Positions 1-9,826 are shown, numbered from the stretch's first letter. The stretch is DNA of 46,467 nt from Rhodocyclaceae bacterium (GCA_003963315.1 RXJP01000144.1:1-46467); one strand, 5' to 3'. Notes: a model not told the origin generated them from the sequence alone. A program made the numbers and translations.

Positions 1-54
1 GTTCCCCCCGCGACCTATGAACAGTTGCTGGTCCCATCAGTCGGTGTCAACTAA
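1..54 (+). CDS. possible C-terminal end of a protein cut by the window edge
   Basis: Frame 1 is open from the first base and ends with a TAA at 52-54, giving 17 residues that end in LLVPSVGVN. The stop is followed within 60 bases by GC-rich dyads, as is common after the last gene of a unit. Nothing in so short a tail identifies the protein; a transposase tail would fit the neighbourhood but cannot be shown. It could also be a chance open frame. Confidence 0.25.
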   Translation, partial: VPPATYEQLLVPSVGVN

Positions 55-375
55 AGCGGGGGAAGATTCCCGCCTGCAATCTGAGCTTGCAGGTTCCTTC
101 AACTGTTGAAGGTCCGCTTTGGTGAGAAGTAACAGACTGCTTTGGGTCGGGTGCCGCCCTATGTCGATGACGTATGCAGCCATTGGTCGTAATCGGTGGT
201 TGGGCGGCTGCTAACTGTCGTAGAGCGGCCAGATTCTGACCAGAGGCTCAAGGTCAGCTTTGGCCGACCTGCTGCCCGTGAGGAGCAGACCCGGGGGACT
301 ACTTTACTCAAACACCTGCCAGTAATGCGCAGATGAAACGGGCCGCGATAAAGACATCAGCCCCGTAGTGTTCAG
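55..375. other. gene-free stretch with two short dyads
   Basis: No convincing coding frame is visible. Two inverted repeats are. One at 73-93 pairs CCTGCAA with TTGCAGG across a 7-base loop. A 17-base palindrome at 96-112 has 8-bp arms around a central T. Neither is followed by a clear T-run, so terminator function is uncertain. The rest shows only weak sequence without recognisable genes, possibly decayed mobile DNA, before the toxin gene that ends at 376. Confidence 0.4.
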
Positions 376-651
376 CTAATACACCCCATCGTGATCTCCC
401 ACATTCACCGGAATAATTTCGTGCTCACTGATAAGCAGTTCCAGCGTAATGCGGTAGGAAACATTGATGGACACGGAGTGCAGATCGGCCAGCTTTCCAC
501 CCAGGCGATGCAGCCGCAGCGAAGGATGATGTGGATTCGCTTCCAGCAATTGCAAGGTTTTGAGGTACTGCTGTTTCAGGTCGGGATGGCGTTGCAGGAA
601 TCGCCGAGCACGACGGGTGTATTGCTCGGTGAAAACCAGGGTGTAGCTCAT
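376..651 (-). CDS. RelE/ParE-family toxin of a type II toxin-antitoxin module
   Basis: The 91-residue basic protein has the layout of the RelE/ParE/YafQ fold. It opens with a beta strand (YTLVFTEQ), then an Arg-rich helix (TRRARRFLQRHPDLK), a second helix, and a C-terminal sheet containing HRLGGKLADLHSVSI and SYRITLEL. The conserved positive patch (R in SYRI, H in HRL) fits the ribosome-dependent mRNase branch, but catalytic class cannot be settled by eye. The start codon overlaps the stop of the antitoxin gene by 3 bases (ATGA), so translation is coupled and the antitoxin is made first. Expected role is growth inhibition when the labile antitoxin is lost. Family assignment is firm; the target (mRNA or gyrase) is inference. 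Confidence 0.85.
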   Translation of the reverse strand: MSYTLVFTEQYTRRARRFLQRHPDLKQQYLKTLQLLEANPHHPSLRLHRLGGKLADLHSVSINVSYRITLELLISEHEIIPVNVGDHDGVY

Positions 652-905
652 TCAGCAGTTTCCAGCCGTTTGACATGATCCTCGGCCGACTCATGCACGG
701 TGCGGCCTGCCGCCACATCGGCCCGGGTTTCGGCCAGGGCCGCTTCCAGTTCGCATTCCCGCAGGTAGTGGTAGTGGGCCATGTCCATGACCACGAATTT
801 GTCCTTGCCGCGTACGGAGATAATGGCCTCGGGCTGCTTCTCCAGCATGGACTCGATGGCCGAGACGCCCTTGGTTTTGAGATCGTTGGCACTGATACTG
901 GCCAT
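648..905 (-). CDS. Phd/YefM-type antitoxin
   Basis: An 85-residue protein starting MASISANDLKTKGVSAIE. The N-terminus resembles the Phd/YefM DNA-binding fold (SANDLKTKG..AIE), then VRGKDKFVVMDMAHYHYLRE, the strand-helix typical of this family. The acidic C-terminal tail (ETRADVAAG..HESAEDHVKRLE) would wrap the toxin. An upstream in-frame ATG would add ten residues, but the ATG at 905 has an AAGGAG site 6 bases ahead and the family consensus begins there, so it was preferred. It lies directly upstream of the toxin in a two-gene operon and probably represses that operon with the toxin as co-repressor, as in other Phd/YefM modules. Confidence 0.83.
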   Translation of the reverse strand: MASISANDLKTKGVSAIESMLEKQPEAIISVRGKDKFVVMDMAHYHYLRECELEAALAETRADVAAGRTVHESAEDHVKRLETAE

Positions 906-1006
906 GGTCGGCTCCTTAGAGAAATTAACAGCCATTTTATAGCACTGTTAATCGCATTATTACAAGTGCGAATTTTAGTTAAGGGGCTGATTCATTGGGC
1001 TTTAAA

Positions 1007-1052
1007 AACAAGAAGCAGAAGGGGCGGAAATCCGCCCCTTCTGCTTCTTGTT
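1007..1052 (-). terminator. strong intrinsic terminator downstream of purM
   Basis: A perfect 22-bp inverted repeat (1007-1028 with 1031-1052, two unpaired A between). Read on the minus strand it runs into TTGTTTTTAAAG, so it works best for transcripts coming from purM. The stem is unusually long for an intrinsic terminator. It may also shield purM from transcription entering from the toxin-antitoxin side. Confidence 0.7.
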
Positions 1053-1094
1053 GGTACTTATTGACACCCGGTACAACACCGGAACCCCTCCCGA

Positions 1095-1123
1095 CCTCCC
1101 CTTGTCAGGGGAGGGGAATTTTT
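1095..1123. terminator. second hairpin between purM and the long terminator
   Basis: CCTCCCCT at 1095-1102 pairs with AGGGGAGG at 1107-1114 across TGTC. On the plus strand it is followed closely by GGAATTTTT. It lies 26 bases past the purM stop. It may be a back-up terminator or a mobile hairpin; direction is unclear. Confidence 0.4.
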
Positions 1124-1148
1124 GCTGAGGCCGGTGCCGAGCCTCGCC

Positions 1149-2192
<1,044 letters not shown>

Positions 2193-2228
2193 GATGGCAT
2201 TCCTAATTGAAGGGAGGGCTGAATGACT

Positions 2229-2298
2229 CCGTTCGCGTTGAGCCTGTCGAAACCCGTGGTGAGTCGGCAGGGGGCTTCGACAAGCTCAGCCCGAACGG
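2229..2298. repeat. REP-like interspersed inverted repeat
   Basis: The left arm at 2229-2251 (CCGTTCGCGTTGAGCCTGTCGAA in outline) is the near reverse complement of the right arm at 2276-2298 (ends in CCGAACGG). About 24 bases separate them. This type, with a GTTCGGGCTGAGCTTGTCGAA-like core, is widespread between genes in beta- and gammaproteobacteria. It sits in the purM/permease divergent gap. Function is unknown; mRNA protection or transposase-mediated spread are the usual suggestions. Confidence 0.7.
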
Positions 2299-2393
2299 TG
2301 GAGGACTTAATCGGCAATTCCTGAGTTCCATTGAGTTCCGAAAGCAGGACGGCTAAAGTTGCGGGTCCTCTTTCAAAGAGCCGCGAATTTTAC

Positions 2394-3470
2394 ATGACTG
2401 CCGACCACCTTCAGACCAAGCTTCAATCCGCCCTGTGGGTGGGCTTCGGCCTGGCCGTGGTGTGGCTGCTGGCGACGCTAGGCCCAATACTGGCCCCGTT
2501 TCTGCTGGCGGGCATCCTGGCTTACATCTGCAATCCGCTGGTGCAGCGGCTTTGCGCCAAGGGATTGCCGCCCCTGGCCGCCGTGCTGCTGGTGATGGCG
2601 GCGGGCCTGGCCCTGGTGGTGGTCTTGGTGCTGACCTTGACGCCCCTGATCCGGGAGGAAACCCGCCAGTTGGTGGAGCGCCTGCCGGACCTGCTGGGCC
2701 TGATCAATGACCAGATAGCCCCCTGGCTGAAGGAAAAATTCGGCCTCCGCCTCAAGGTGGCCATTAACCCGGCCACGGTGCGGCAGTTCATCAGCGAGCA
2801 TTGGATAGGCGTGCAGGGCCTGCTGGGGCAACTGCTGGATTCCGCCGCCAGCGGCGGCCAGGTGCTGCTCCAGATCGTCGCCACCCTGCTGCTGACGCCG
2901 GTGGCCCTGTTCTACCTGCTGCGGGACTGGAACGGCCTGCTGGCCCGCATTGAGCACATCATCCCGCGCCGCTGGCACGCCCAGTCCGTCACCCTGGCCA
3001 AGGAAGTGGATGCGGTGCTGGCCGAGTTCCTGCGCGGGCAATTGCTGGTGATGGCGCTGCTGGCCGTCTATTACTCCGCCGCCCTGGCCATTGCCGGCAG
3101 CGATTTCGCCCTGCCCCTGGGGCTGATTACCGGCCTGTTGATCTTTATTCCCTACCTGGGCTTCGCCACCGGCTTCGTCCTCGCCCTGGTGGTGGCCCTG
3201 CTCCAGTTTGCCGGCTGGGAGCCCATCATCGCGGTGCTGGTGGTGTTCGGCATCGGCCAGGTGCTGGAGAGTTTCATCCTCACCCCCTATCTGGTGGGGG
3301 ACCGCATCGGCCTCCACCCCCTGGCGGTGATCTTCGCCCTACTGGCCTTCGGCCAGTTGTTCGGCTTCTTCGGCGTCTTGCTGGCCCTGCCCGCCTCCGC
3401 CGCCCTGCTGGTGGGCCTGCGCAGCCTGCGCGGGGTGTACCTGGCAAGCCGCTTCTACACGGAAACCTGA
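2394..3470 (+). CDS. AI-2E family (PerM-type) membrane transporter
   Basis: The 358-residue product begins MTADHLQTKLQSALW. Two N-terminal membrane helices (WVGFGLAVVWLLATLGPILAP and the following ILAYICNPLVQRL) are followed by a third (AAVLLVMAAGLALVVVLVL). A soluble stretch, about residues 90-150, separates these from a C-terminal bundle with GLITGLLIFIPYLGFATGF and GQVLESFILTPYLVGDRIGLHPLAVIFALLAFG. The PxLVGdrigLhPl segment is the family signature. The family exports small molecules or drives sodium antiport; the substrate here is unknown. An upstream start would add 21 charged residues not seen in the family. The stop overlaps the hda start by one base, so the two are probably co-transcribed. 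Confidence 0.88.
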   Translation: MTADHLQTKLQSALWVGFGLAVVWLLATLGPILAPFLLAGILAYICNPLVQRLCAKGLPPLAAVLLVMAAGLALVVVLVLTLTPLIREETRQLVERLPDLLGLINDQIAPWLKEKFGLRLKVAINPATVRQFISEHWIGVQGLLGQLLDSAASGGQVLLQIVATLLLTPVALFYLLRDWNGLLARIEHIIPRRWHAQSVTLAKEVDAVLAEFLRGQLLVMALLAVYYSAALAIAGSDFALPLGLITGLLIFIPYLGFATGFVLALVVALLQFAGWEPIIAVLVVFGIGQVLESFILTPYLVGDRIGLHPLAVIFALLAFGQLFGFFGVLLALPASAALLVGLRSLRGVYLASRFYTET

Positions 3471-4153
3471 TGCCTCCTGTGTCTTACCGCCAGCTCCTGC
3501 TGGACATCCATCGCCCGCAAATCCCCACCCTGGACAATTTCGTCGTCGGCAGCAACGGCGAACTGATGCAGCATCTGCACGGCTTGGCCGCGCCGGACTG
3601 CGCCACGGCGCTTTATCTGTGGGGCCCTGCGGGCAGCGGCAAAAGTCATTTACTGCGGGCGGTGGCCACCGCCGCATCGCAAAGCCGGCCGGTGTGCATC
3701 ACCCCGGCGGCCACCGTGGGCGAACGCCTCGACGTACCCCCCGGCGCGCTGCTGATCGTGGACGACGTGGCGCAGCTTTCCCCCGTCGCCCAGGTGGCCC
3801 TGTTCCGCGCCTTCATCGCCGCCCGGCCCGACCGCCTGGCGCTGCTGCTGTCTGGCCCGGTACCGCCCCTGGCGCTGGCCCTGAGCCCCGAGCGGGAGGA
3901 TTTGCGCACCCGCATCGGCCAATGCCTGATCTACGAGATCAAGCCCCTGTCCGATACCGACAAGGCCGACGCCCTCCAGCACCACGCCCAGGGCAAGGGC
4001 ATGAAGCTGGACGACGCCGTCGTGCAATACCTGCTGCGCCACGGTCGCCGCGACCTGCCTTCGCTGCTGGCCACGGTGGATGCCCTGGACCAGGCTTCCC
4101 TGGAACTGAAACGTCCCGCCACCCTGCCCCTGCTGCGGGAAATCCTGAATTAA
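3470..4153 (+). CDS. hda: DnaA regulatory inactivator Hda
   Basis: A 227-residue DnaA-like AAA+ protein without a DNA-binding domain, the hallmark of Hda. Residues 1-10 contain YRQLLLDI, a QL-x-L/D-type sliding-clamp-binding motif. LDNFVVGSNGELM matches the DnaA domain III start, LYLWGPAGSGKSHLL is Walker A, and ALLIVDDV is Walker B. The sensor region (LALLLSGPVPPLAL) and the lid (REDLRTRI, YLLRHGRRDLPSL with the sensor II Arg) follow. With the beta clamp, Hda stimulates ATP hydrolysis by DnaA and so prevents over-initiation. It overlaps the permease stop and is followed closely by the HAD phosphatase gene, a recurrent betaproteobacterial order. Confidence 0.93.
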   Translation: MPPVSYRQLLLDIHRPQIPTLDNFVVGSNGELMQHLHGLAAPDCATALYLWGPAGSGKSHLLRAVATAASQSRPVCITPAATVGERLDVPPGALLIVDDVAQLSPVAQVALFRAFIAARPDRLALLLSGPVPPLALALSPEREDLRTRIGQCLIYEIKPLSDTDKADALQHHAQGKGMKLDDAVVQYLLRHGRRDLPSLLATVDALDQASLELKRPATLPLLREILN

Positions 4154-4171
4154 CCTGCCTTCGCAAAAGCC

Positions 4172-4837
4172 ATGAAACTTGCCCTCTTCGACCTCGACAA
4201 CACCCTGCTCATCGGCGACTCCGATTTCGAGTGGGCCCAGTTCCTCATCGCCAAGGGCGTGGTGGACAAGGAAGTGCAGGAAGCCAAGAACCAGGAGTTC
4301 TACGACCACTACAAGGCCGGCACCTTGAACATCCACGCCTTCCTCGATTTCCAGCTCGCGCCCCTGGCCCGCCACAGCCGGGCGGAATTGGATGCCTGGC
4401 ATCGGGAGTACATGGCCGACCACGTGCTGCCCATGATCCAGGCGCCCGCCCGGGCCCTGGTGCAACAGCATCTTGATGAAGGCGCCCTGACGGCCATCGT
4501 CACCGCCACCAACAGCTTCGTCACCGGCCCCATCGCCCGGGAGTTCGGCGTGGAGCACCTGATCGGCACCATCCCCGCCTTCGAGAACGGCCGCTTTACC
4601 GGCAAACCCCGGGGAACGCCCTCCTTCAAGGAAGGCAAGATCGCACGGGTGGAAGCCTGGTTGGAATCCCTGGGGTTCTGGTGGGGCAGCTTCGACAGCA
4701 GCCACTTCTACAGCGATTCTCACAACGACCTGCCGCTGTTGCAGAAGGTCAGCCATCCGGTGGCGGTAGACCCGGATGCCACCCTCGCCGCCCACGCCCA
4801 GGCCCAGGGCTGGCCCATCATCAGCGTGCGTCGCTAA
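4172..4837 (+). CDS. HAD-IB family phosphatase (SerB/PSP-like)
   Basis: The 221-residue protein opens with the HAD nucleophile motif LALFDLDNTLL (two Asp). Motif II is IVTATNSFVTGPIA, where a Thr follows the strand. The Lys of motif III lies in TGKPRGTPSFKEGK, and motif IV is FYSDSHNDLPLL with paired Asp. This is the HAD-IB subfamily that includes phosphoserine phosphatase and histidinol-phosphate phosphatase-like enzymes. The helical cap lies between motif I and about residue 85 (FEWAQFLIAKG...LDFQLAPLARHS). The natural substrate cannot be read from sequence. It starts 18 bases after the hda stop, in the same transcription unit. Confidence 0.88.
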   Translation: MKLALFDLDNTLLIGDSDFEWAQFLIAKGVVDKEVQEAKNQEFYDHYKAGTLNIHAFLDFQLAPLARHSRAELDAWHREYMADHVLPMIQAPARALVQQHLDEGALTAIVTATNSFVTGPIAREFGVEHLIGTIPAFENGRFTGKPRGTPSFKEGKIARVEAWLESLGFWWGSFDSSHFYSDSHNDLPLLQKVSHPVAVDPDATLAAHAQAQGWPIISVRR

Positions 4838-4840
4838 TCG

Positions 4841-5125
4841 CTACTCGGTGCTACGCCAGGCCTGCTGTTGCAGCAACTCGCAACGGTGCAGGCCGTCTTC
4901 CCGGCAATCACAAGGTTTGCCGCGTAGTTGCTGACAGATACCGCGGAACAGGCATTCCACGGTGTGGATGTCGTCCTTGCGGGGCCGGCTTATCCCCATG
5001 TCCTGCACGATGTCATGGATGGCCTTGAACACCACCTGCCTGGCCACGGAAATGTCCCCATCTTCGGAATAACGCTTGCTGACCACGCCGATTTGCTGCA
5101 ATAGCGCCGCACTCGTGAGTGTCAT
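4841..5125 (-). CDS. small Cys-containing protein of unknown function
   Basis: A 94-residue protein not recognised. A GGAGG site lies 6 bases before the ATG, a good sign of real translation. The N-terminal two-thirds looks helical and amphipathic (SAALLQQIGVVSKRYSEDGD, ARQVVFKAIHDIVQDMG). The last third contains CLFRGICQQL and a tight CDCREDGLHRC cluster: five cysteines and two histidines, enough for a small metal site. No signal peptide or membrane helix. It is convergent with the HAD phosphatase gene, with only three bases between the stops, so it belongs to a separate unit. Metal binding is inference. Confidence 0.6.
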   Translation of the reverse strand: MTLTSAALLQQIGVVSKRYSEDGDISVARQVVFKAIHDIVQDMGISRPRKDDIHTVECLFRGICQQLRGKPCDCREDGLHRCELLQQQAWRSTE

Positions 5126-5616
5126 TTATCGCCTCCGTTAGGCCGTTTTTTTTGGTTCCCGCCGTCACCTCGTCCCGACGCAAACCTCCGGGAAGACTAA
5201 ACAAGCCGCAGGGATTCATCAATTGAACGAAAGCCATATGTCTTTCGCCCGATTGCCTTCGGCATACACCCGTACGGCAAGGGGCACTGCGCCGGCTATC
5301 CGGAAAAAATGAAACGCCCTTCCGAAAATCCTCGCTACCCCCATGGCGGCATTGGCAAAGCACAAGGCTGGTGCAAAGGAGGCCGTGCTGCGCCATAAGC
5401 GGTCAGGCCACGGACGGGGTATGGCGCAGCACCGCCCTCAACCACGCGGGAATACCGCGACCAGCCCCCTCCGACGGTATGGCATGGGGCTTGCGCACGG
5501 GCTAGCATCCTGCCTTGTTCGCAACGGTTCCCCATGGATAACCCACGCCCTTCGTTAGCCCGGAAGCGCCTGCCAAGACAACCCGTGCAGCCCGATGCCA
5601 TGGACCTACAATCGGC
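5126..5616. other. long gap before glnE
   Basis: About 490 bases with no supported gene. Short open frames on both strands here lack ribosome sites and have unnatural composition. The segment should contain the promoters of glnE (rightwards) and of the small Cys protein (leftwards, just after 5125). A run of eight T lies at about 5146-5153. No clear -35/-10 pair stands out. Confidence 0.4.
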
Positions 5617-8394
5617 ATGATGCAGGACACCGATCCCGTTACCCCCGCTCCAGCCGCCGCGCAGGCAGCCCCCACCCGGGGCCACATTGACCTGGAGGCG
5701 AAGGCCGCGCCGCTACCCGATGCCGGGATGCTGTTGGCCTACTCGGGCTACGCCCGTCAATGGCATGGTGACTCTGCCGCCGCTTTCGAAGCGATGGCGA
5801 CCTCCGGCGCGCCGACCCGCACCGGCATGCAGGCATGGCTGGAATCACGGAACATCGGCGACGAAGACGCCCTGCGGGAAGCCCTGCTGGATCTTCGCAG
5901 GCAGGTCTGGCTCACGGTCTTCCTGCTGGAATGCAGCGGCCGCATCGGCCTCAGGGAAGCCACCCGCGCTTTCACGGATTTTGCGGAAATCGCCCTTGCC
6001 CAGGCCTTGCGGGTGGTGGAAGCGGCGCTGGCGGAACAGCATGGCCGCCCCCGGGGACAGCACAGCGGCGAGGCCGTGATGCTTTCGGTCATCGCCCTGG
6101 GCCGCCTCGGCGGCGGCGAACTGGGCCCGGCCTGCGACGCCGACCTGGTGTTCGTCTTCGGTGAAGATGGCCGTAGCGACGGGCCGCGCGCACTGGACAA
6201 TCACGCGTATTACGCCGCCCTGCTGACGCGCCTGTTCCGCGTCCTCGGCAAGGATGAACAAGGGCGTTTCGTGCTACGCCTGTTCAATCGCTGGCAGCCC
6301 CATGGCGGTGGCGGGACCGACGGGCCCAGCGCATGCAGCCTGACGGCCTTCGAGCGGTATTTTTCCGACCAACTGGACGAAGGCAGCCGTAGCGTCTGGA
6401 TCCATGGCCGCGTGCTGGCGGGGCCGGATACGGCGCTGACCCAAGTGGTACATCCCTTCGTTTTCCGTCGCTTTCTGGATTACGGCGTGTTCGCCACCCT
6501 GCGCACCCAGCATGCCGCCCTGCGTCGGGAAATCGCCCAGGCCGCCCTGGAAGACAATATCCGCCTGGGACCGGGCGGCCTGCGGGAGATTGAATTCCTT
6601 TTGCATAGCTTCCAGTTGGTGCGGGGAGGTCGGGACAGCCGATTGCGGATCCATTCCATCCAGGCGCTGCTGGATGCCATGGCCTACCGTCGCGAGTTGC
6701 CCGCAAACGAGGTCCAAGGGTTGAGCGCGGCCTACGCCTTCCTGCGTGCGCTGGAACACCGGCTCCAGTACCGGCAGGACAGCCTGGTCCACGAAATGGA
6801 CGATGACCCCGGGTTCCGCGACAGCGTGGCCCACACCCTGGGCCTGCGGGATACCGCCCACCTGGAAGAGCAGCTTGCCCGCCACCGACAGCAGATCCGA
6901 CGCACCTTCGACGCGGTTTTTCGTAGCGACAGCGGCAGCGAAGAGGACGATCCCCTCGCTGCCCTATGGCAGGGCGAGACCACCGATGGGCAGGCTTATC
7001 CTCCGCTGGTGGCGGCCGGCCATGAGGACCCGGAACGCAGCCTCGCCATCCTTATCGGTTTGCGGGAGAGCATGGCCTTCCGCGCCATGGGCCGCTCGGG
7101 ACGCCAGCAATTGGATAGCCTGATGCCCGCGCTGCTGCGCTTTTGCGGCCAACACGGGGAGGCCGCGGAAACCCTGCGCCGCTGTATTGCCGTTATCGAG
7201 CCCCTGTGCCCACGCCCGGCCTATCTGAGCCTGCTGGCGCAACACAGCGGCGTGCTGGAGCGCCTGGTGAAATTTTGTTCCGCCAGCCCCTGGGTGGCGC
7301 ATTTTCTGGCCCAACACCCCATCCTGCTGGACGAGTTGCTCTACCCCGGCCATCTGGTGGAAGCGGCGGATGCCGACGCCCTGGCTGTCGCCTTGGCCAA
7401 ACTGCTTGACCGGGAAGCCGGCGGCGCCCTGGAGCGGCAGATGGAACTGTGCTGCGAATTCCGTCAGCTCCATACCTTCCGCCTGGTGGCGCGGGAGCTG
7501 TTGCTGGGCCTGACGCCGCGGGAACTGGGCCAACGGCTGTCCCTCATCGCCGACTGCCTGCTGGCGGAAATCGCCCGGCGGGTCTGGGCCGGCATGGCGA
7601 CCCGCCATCTCGACGCGCCGCGTTTCGCCATGATCGCCTACGGCAAACACGGCAGCCGGGAGCTTTCCTACGCCGGCGACCTGGACCTGGTGTTCCTGTT
7701 CGAGGACGACCATCCCGATGCCCAGGAAATCTACGTGCGTTTCGCCAAACGCCTGCTGGCCTGGCTCAATTGCGTGACGCCGGTGGGCGCCCTGTTCGAA
7801 ACCGATTTGCGGCTGCGCCCCGATGGCGACAGCGGCATCCTGGTGTCCTCCATCGCCAGCTTCGACGACTACCAGCGCCGCCGCGCCTGGACCTGGGAAC
7901 ACCAGGCCCTGACCCGGGCCCGTTTCACCGTGGGCGACCCGGCGGTGGGCGCCGCTTTTGAAGCCCTGCGGGAACAGATACTGTGCGCCCCCCGCGAATC
8001 CGACACCCTGCGCGGGGAAATCACCGCCATGCGCCAGCGCATGGCGGACGGCCACCCCAATCGCAGCAACCAGTTCGATTTGAAGCACGATATCGGCGGC
8101 CTGGTGGATGTGGAGTTTTCGGTGCAATACCTGGTCCTCGCCCATGCCGCCCAACATCCGCAACTGGCGGGGCACCGGGACAATGCCGCACAACTGGACC
8201 TGGCCGGCAACCTGGGCCTGGTGGACGAAGCGGTGGCCCTCGCCGCTGCGGAGGCCTACGAAAACCTGCGCCATCTGCAACACAACCTGCGCCTGCGGGG
8301 CAAGGAAACGGCCAAGACCGATTTCGCCTTCGTGCAGCGGGAGATCGCCGCCGTGCGCGGCCTATGGAAGGCCGTTTTCGGCCAGGATCGCTAG
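5617..8394 (+). CDS. glnE: bifunctional glutamine synthetase adenylyltransferase/deadenylase
   Basis: The 925-residue protein has the two nucleotidyltransferase halves of GlnE. The N-terminal deadenylase (AR) domain includes VIALGRLGGGELGPACDADLVFVF, with the G-G-x(n)-DxD nucleotidyltransferase motif. The C-terminal adenylylase (ATase) domain includes MIAYGKHGSRELSYAGDLDLVFLF. Each is followed by helices such as RLGPGGLREIEFLLHSFQL and FDLKHDIGGLVDVEFSVQYL, the GlnE/PII-UTase-associated region. GlnE adds or removes AMP on a Tyr of glutamine synthetase in response to PII and glutamine. Two Met codons stand in tandem at the start; the first is annotated. It is followed by pcnB with a 91-base gap. 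Confidence 0.96.
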   Translation: MMQDTDPVTPAPAAAQAAPTRGHIDLEAKAAPLPDAGMLLAYSGYARQWHGDSAAAFEAMATSGAPTRTGMQAWLESRNIGDEDALREALLDLRRQVWLTVFLLECSGRIGLREATRAFTDFAEIALAQALRVVEAALAEQHGRPRGQHSGEAVMLSVIALGRLGGGELGPACDADLVFVFGEDGRSDGPRALDNHAYYAALLTRLFRVLGKDEQGRFVLRLFNRWQPHGGGGTDGPSACSLTAFERYFSDQLDEGSRSVWIHGRVLAGPDTALTQVVHPFVFRRFLDYGVFATLRTQHAALRREIAQAALEDNIRLGPGGLREIEFLLHSFQLVRGGRDSRLRIHSIQALLDAMAYRRELPANEVQGLSAAYAFLRALEHRLQYRQDSLVHEMDDDPGFRDSVAHTLGLRDTAHLEEQLARHRQQIRRTFDAVFRSDSGSEEDDPLAALWQGETTDGQAYPPLVAAGHEDPERSLAILIGLRESMAFRAMGRSGRQQLDSLMPALLRFCGQHGEAAETLRRCIAVIEPLCPRPAYLSLLAQHSGVLERLVKFCSASPWVAHFLAQHPILLDELLYPGHLVEAADADALAVALAKLLDREAGGALERQMELCCEFRQLHTFRLVARELLLGLTPRELGQRLSLIADCLLAEIARRVWAGMATRHLDAPRFAMIAYGKHGSRELSYAGDLDLVFLFEDDHPDAQEIYVRFAKRLLAWLNCVTPVGALFETDLRLRPDGDSGILVSSIASFDDYQRRRAWTWEHQALTRARFTVGDPAVGAAFEALREQILCAPRESDTLRGEITAMRQRMADGHPNRSNQFDLKHDIGGLVDVEFSVQYLVLAHAAQHPQLAGHRDNAAQLDLAGNLGLVDEAVALAAAEAYENLRHLQHNLRLRGKETAKTDFAFVQREIAAVRGLWKAVFGQDR

Positions 8395-8485
8395 GATGGC
8401 GGATACCAGGCCGCCCTTAGCTAGGCCCTTGATTTCCGGTATCATCGCCCCCCTTCACTAGGCATTCTGAATTTCCCCACTCCGC

Positions 8486-9826
8486 ATGATTCGCAAGCTG
8501 CTGCGCCGGGTGTTCCGGCGCAATGCGACCGCCGGCACCGGTCTCACCACCATTCCCCGTTCCCGCCACGGCATCCGCCGCGAGCAAGTGTCGCCTGCCG
8601 CCCGTCGCACTTGCGAAGGTTTGCAGCAGGCCGGCTTCAAGGCCTATGTGGTGGGCGGCGCGGTGCGCGACCTGATCGCCGGCATCAAACCCAAGGATTA
8701 CGACGTGGCCACCGACGCCACGCCGGACCAGGTGCGCAACGTGTTCCGTCGCTCCCGCATCATCGGCCGCCGCTTCCAGATCGTGCACGTCATGTTCGGC
8801 GCGGAGACCATCGAGGTTTCCACCTTCCGTGCCGCCCACAACGAAGACACGCTGAAGGACGCCCATGGCCGCGTTCTGCGCGACAACGACTGGGGCAGCA
8901 TCGAGGAGGACGCCGCCCGCCGCGACTTCACGGTCAATGCGCTGTACTACGATCCCCACACCGAAGCCGTGCTGGACTACCACAACGGCGTCGCCGACCT
9001 GAAGCAGAAGACCCTGCGCATGATCGGCGAGCCCCGCGCCCGCTACCGCGAAGACCCGGTGCGCATGCTGCGCGCCGTGCGCCTCTCCGCCAAGCTGGGG
9101 CTGACCCTGGACCCGGCCGTCCGCGCCCCTATCCGCGAGATGGCGGACCTGATGGAAAACGTGCCGGCGGCGCGGCTGTTCGACGAGATGCTCAAGCTGC
9201 TGTTCTCCGGCCATGCCGTGGAATGCCTCAAGCGCCTGCGCAGCGACGGCCTGCACCACGGCCTGCTGCCTTTGCTGGACGTGATCCTGGAGCAGCCCCT
9301 GGGCGAGAAGTTCGTGATGCTGGCCCTGGCCAACACCGACGAACGGGTACGGGCGGGCAAGGCCACCTCCCCCGGTTTCCTCTTCGCCACCCTGCTCTGG
9401 CATGAAGTGCTGGCCAACTGGGAAGCCCGCAAGAAGGCCAAGCAACTGTCCATCCCCGCCCTCTACGATGCCATGGACGAAGTGCTCCAGGTGCAGGCGG
9501 AAAAACTCGCCATCACCCGCCGCATCGCCGGCGATATCAAGGACATCTGGTCCCTGCAACCCCGCTTCGACAAGCGCTCCGGCAAATCGCCCCTGCGCCT
9601 GCTGGAACAGCCGCGCTTCCGTGCCGGCTACGATTTCCTCCTGCTGCGCGCCGCCAGCGGCGAAACGGAGCAGGAACTGGCCGACTGGTGGACCGAGTTC
9701 CAGGATGCCAGTCATGAACGCCGGGAAGAAATGCTGCTGCCGGATGCCGGCCCGAAAAAGCGTCGCCGCCGCAGCCCGCGCAAGAAGCCCGGTGGAGGCG
9801 GTGAAAGCCCAGGAGAGGGTTCTTGA
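8486..9826 (+). CDS. pcnB: poly(A) polymerase I
   Basis: A 446-residue class II nucleotidyltransferase of the PcnB group. AYVVGGAVRDLIAGIKPKDYDVAT carries the GG and the DxD catalytic aspartates, and RRSRIIGRRFQIVHV and EEDAARRDFTVNAL are the conserved RNA/ATP-binding parts. The C-terminal tail is Lys/Arg-rich (KKRRRRSPRKK), as in poly(A) polymerases and unlike CCA-adding enzymes. It adds 3' poly(A) to RNAs and so promotes their decay. The N-terminal extension with IRKLLRRVFRR is usual in betaproteobacteria. The stop overlaps the folK start in TTGA, so expression is coupled. A CCA-adding enzyme is the main alternative; the basic tail and folK linkage favour PcnB. Confidence 0.94.
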   Translation: MIRKLLRRVFRRNATAGTGLTTIPRSRHGIRREQVSPAARRTCEGLQQAGFKAYVVGGAVRDLIAGIKPKDYDVATDATPDQVRNVFRRSRIIGRRFQIVHVMFGAETIEVSTFRAAHNEDTLKDAHGRVLRDNDWGSIEEDAARRDFTVNALYYDPHTEAVLDYHNGVADLKQKTLRMIGEPRARYREDPVRMLRAVRLSAKLGLTLDPAVRAPIREMADLMENVPAARLFDEMLKLLFSGHAVECLKRLRSDGLHHGLLPLLDVILEQPLGEKFVMLALANTDERVRAGKATSPGFLFATLLWHEVLANWEARKKAKQLSIPALYDAMDEVLQVQAEKLAITRRIAGDIKDIWSLQPRFDKRSGKSPLRLLEQPRFRAGYDFLLLRAASGETEQELADWWTEFQDASHERREEMLLPDAGPKKRRRRSPRKKPGGGGESPGEGS

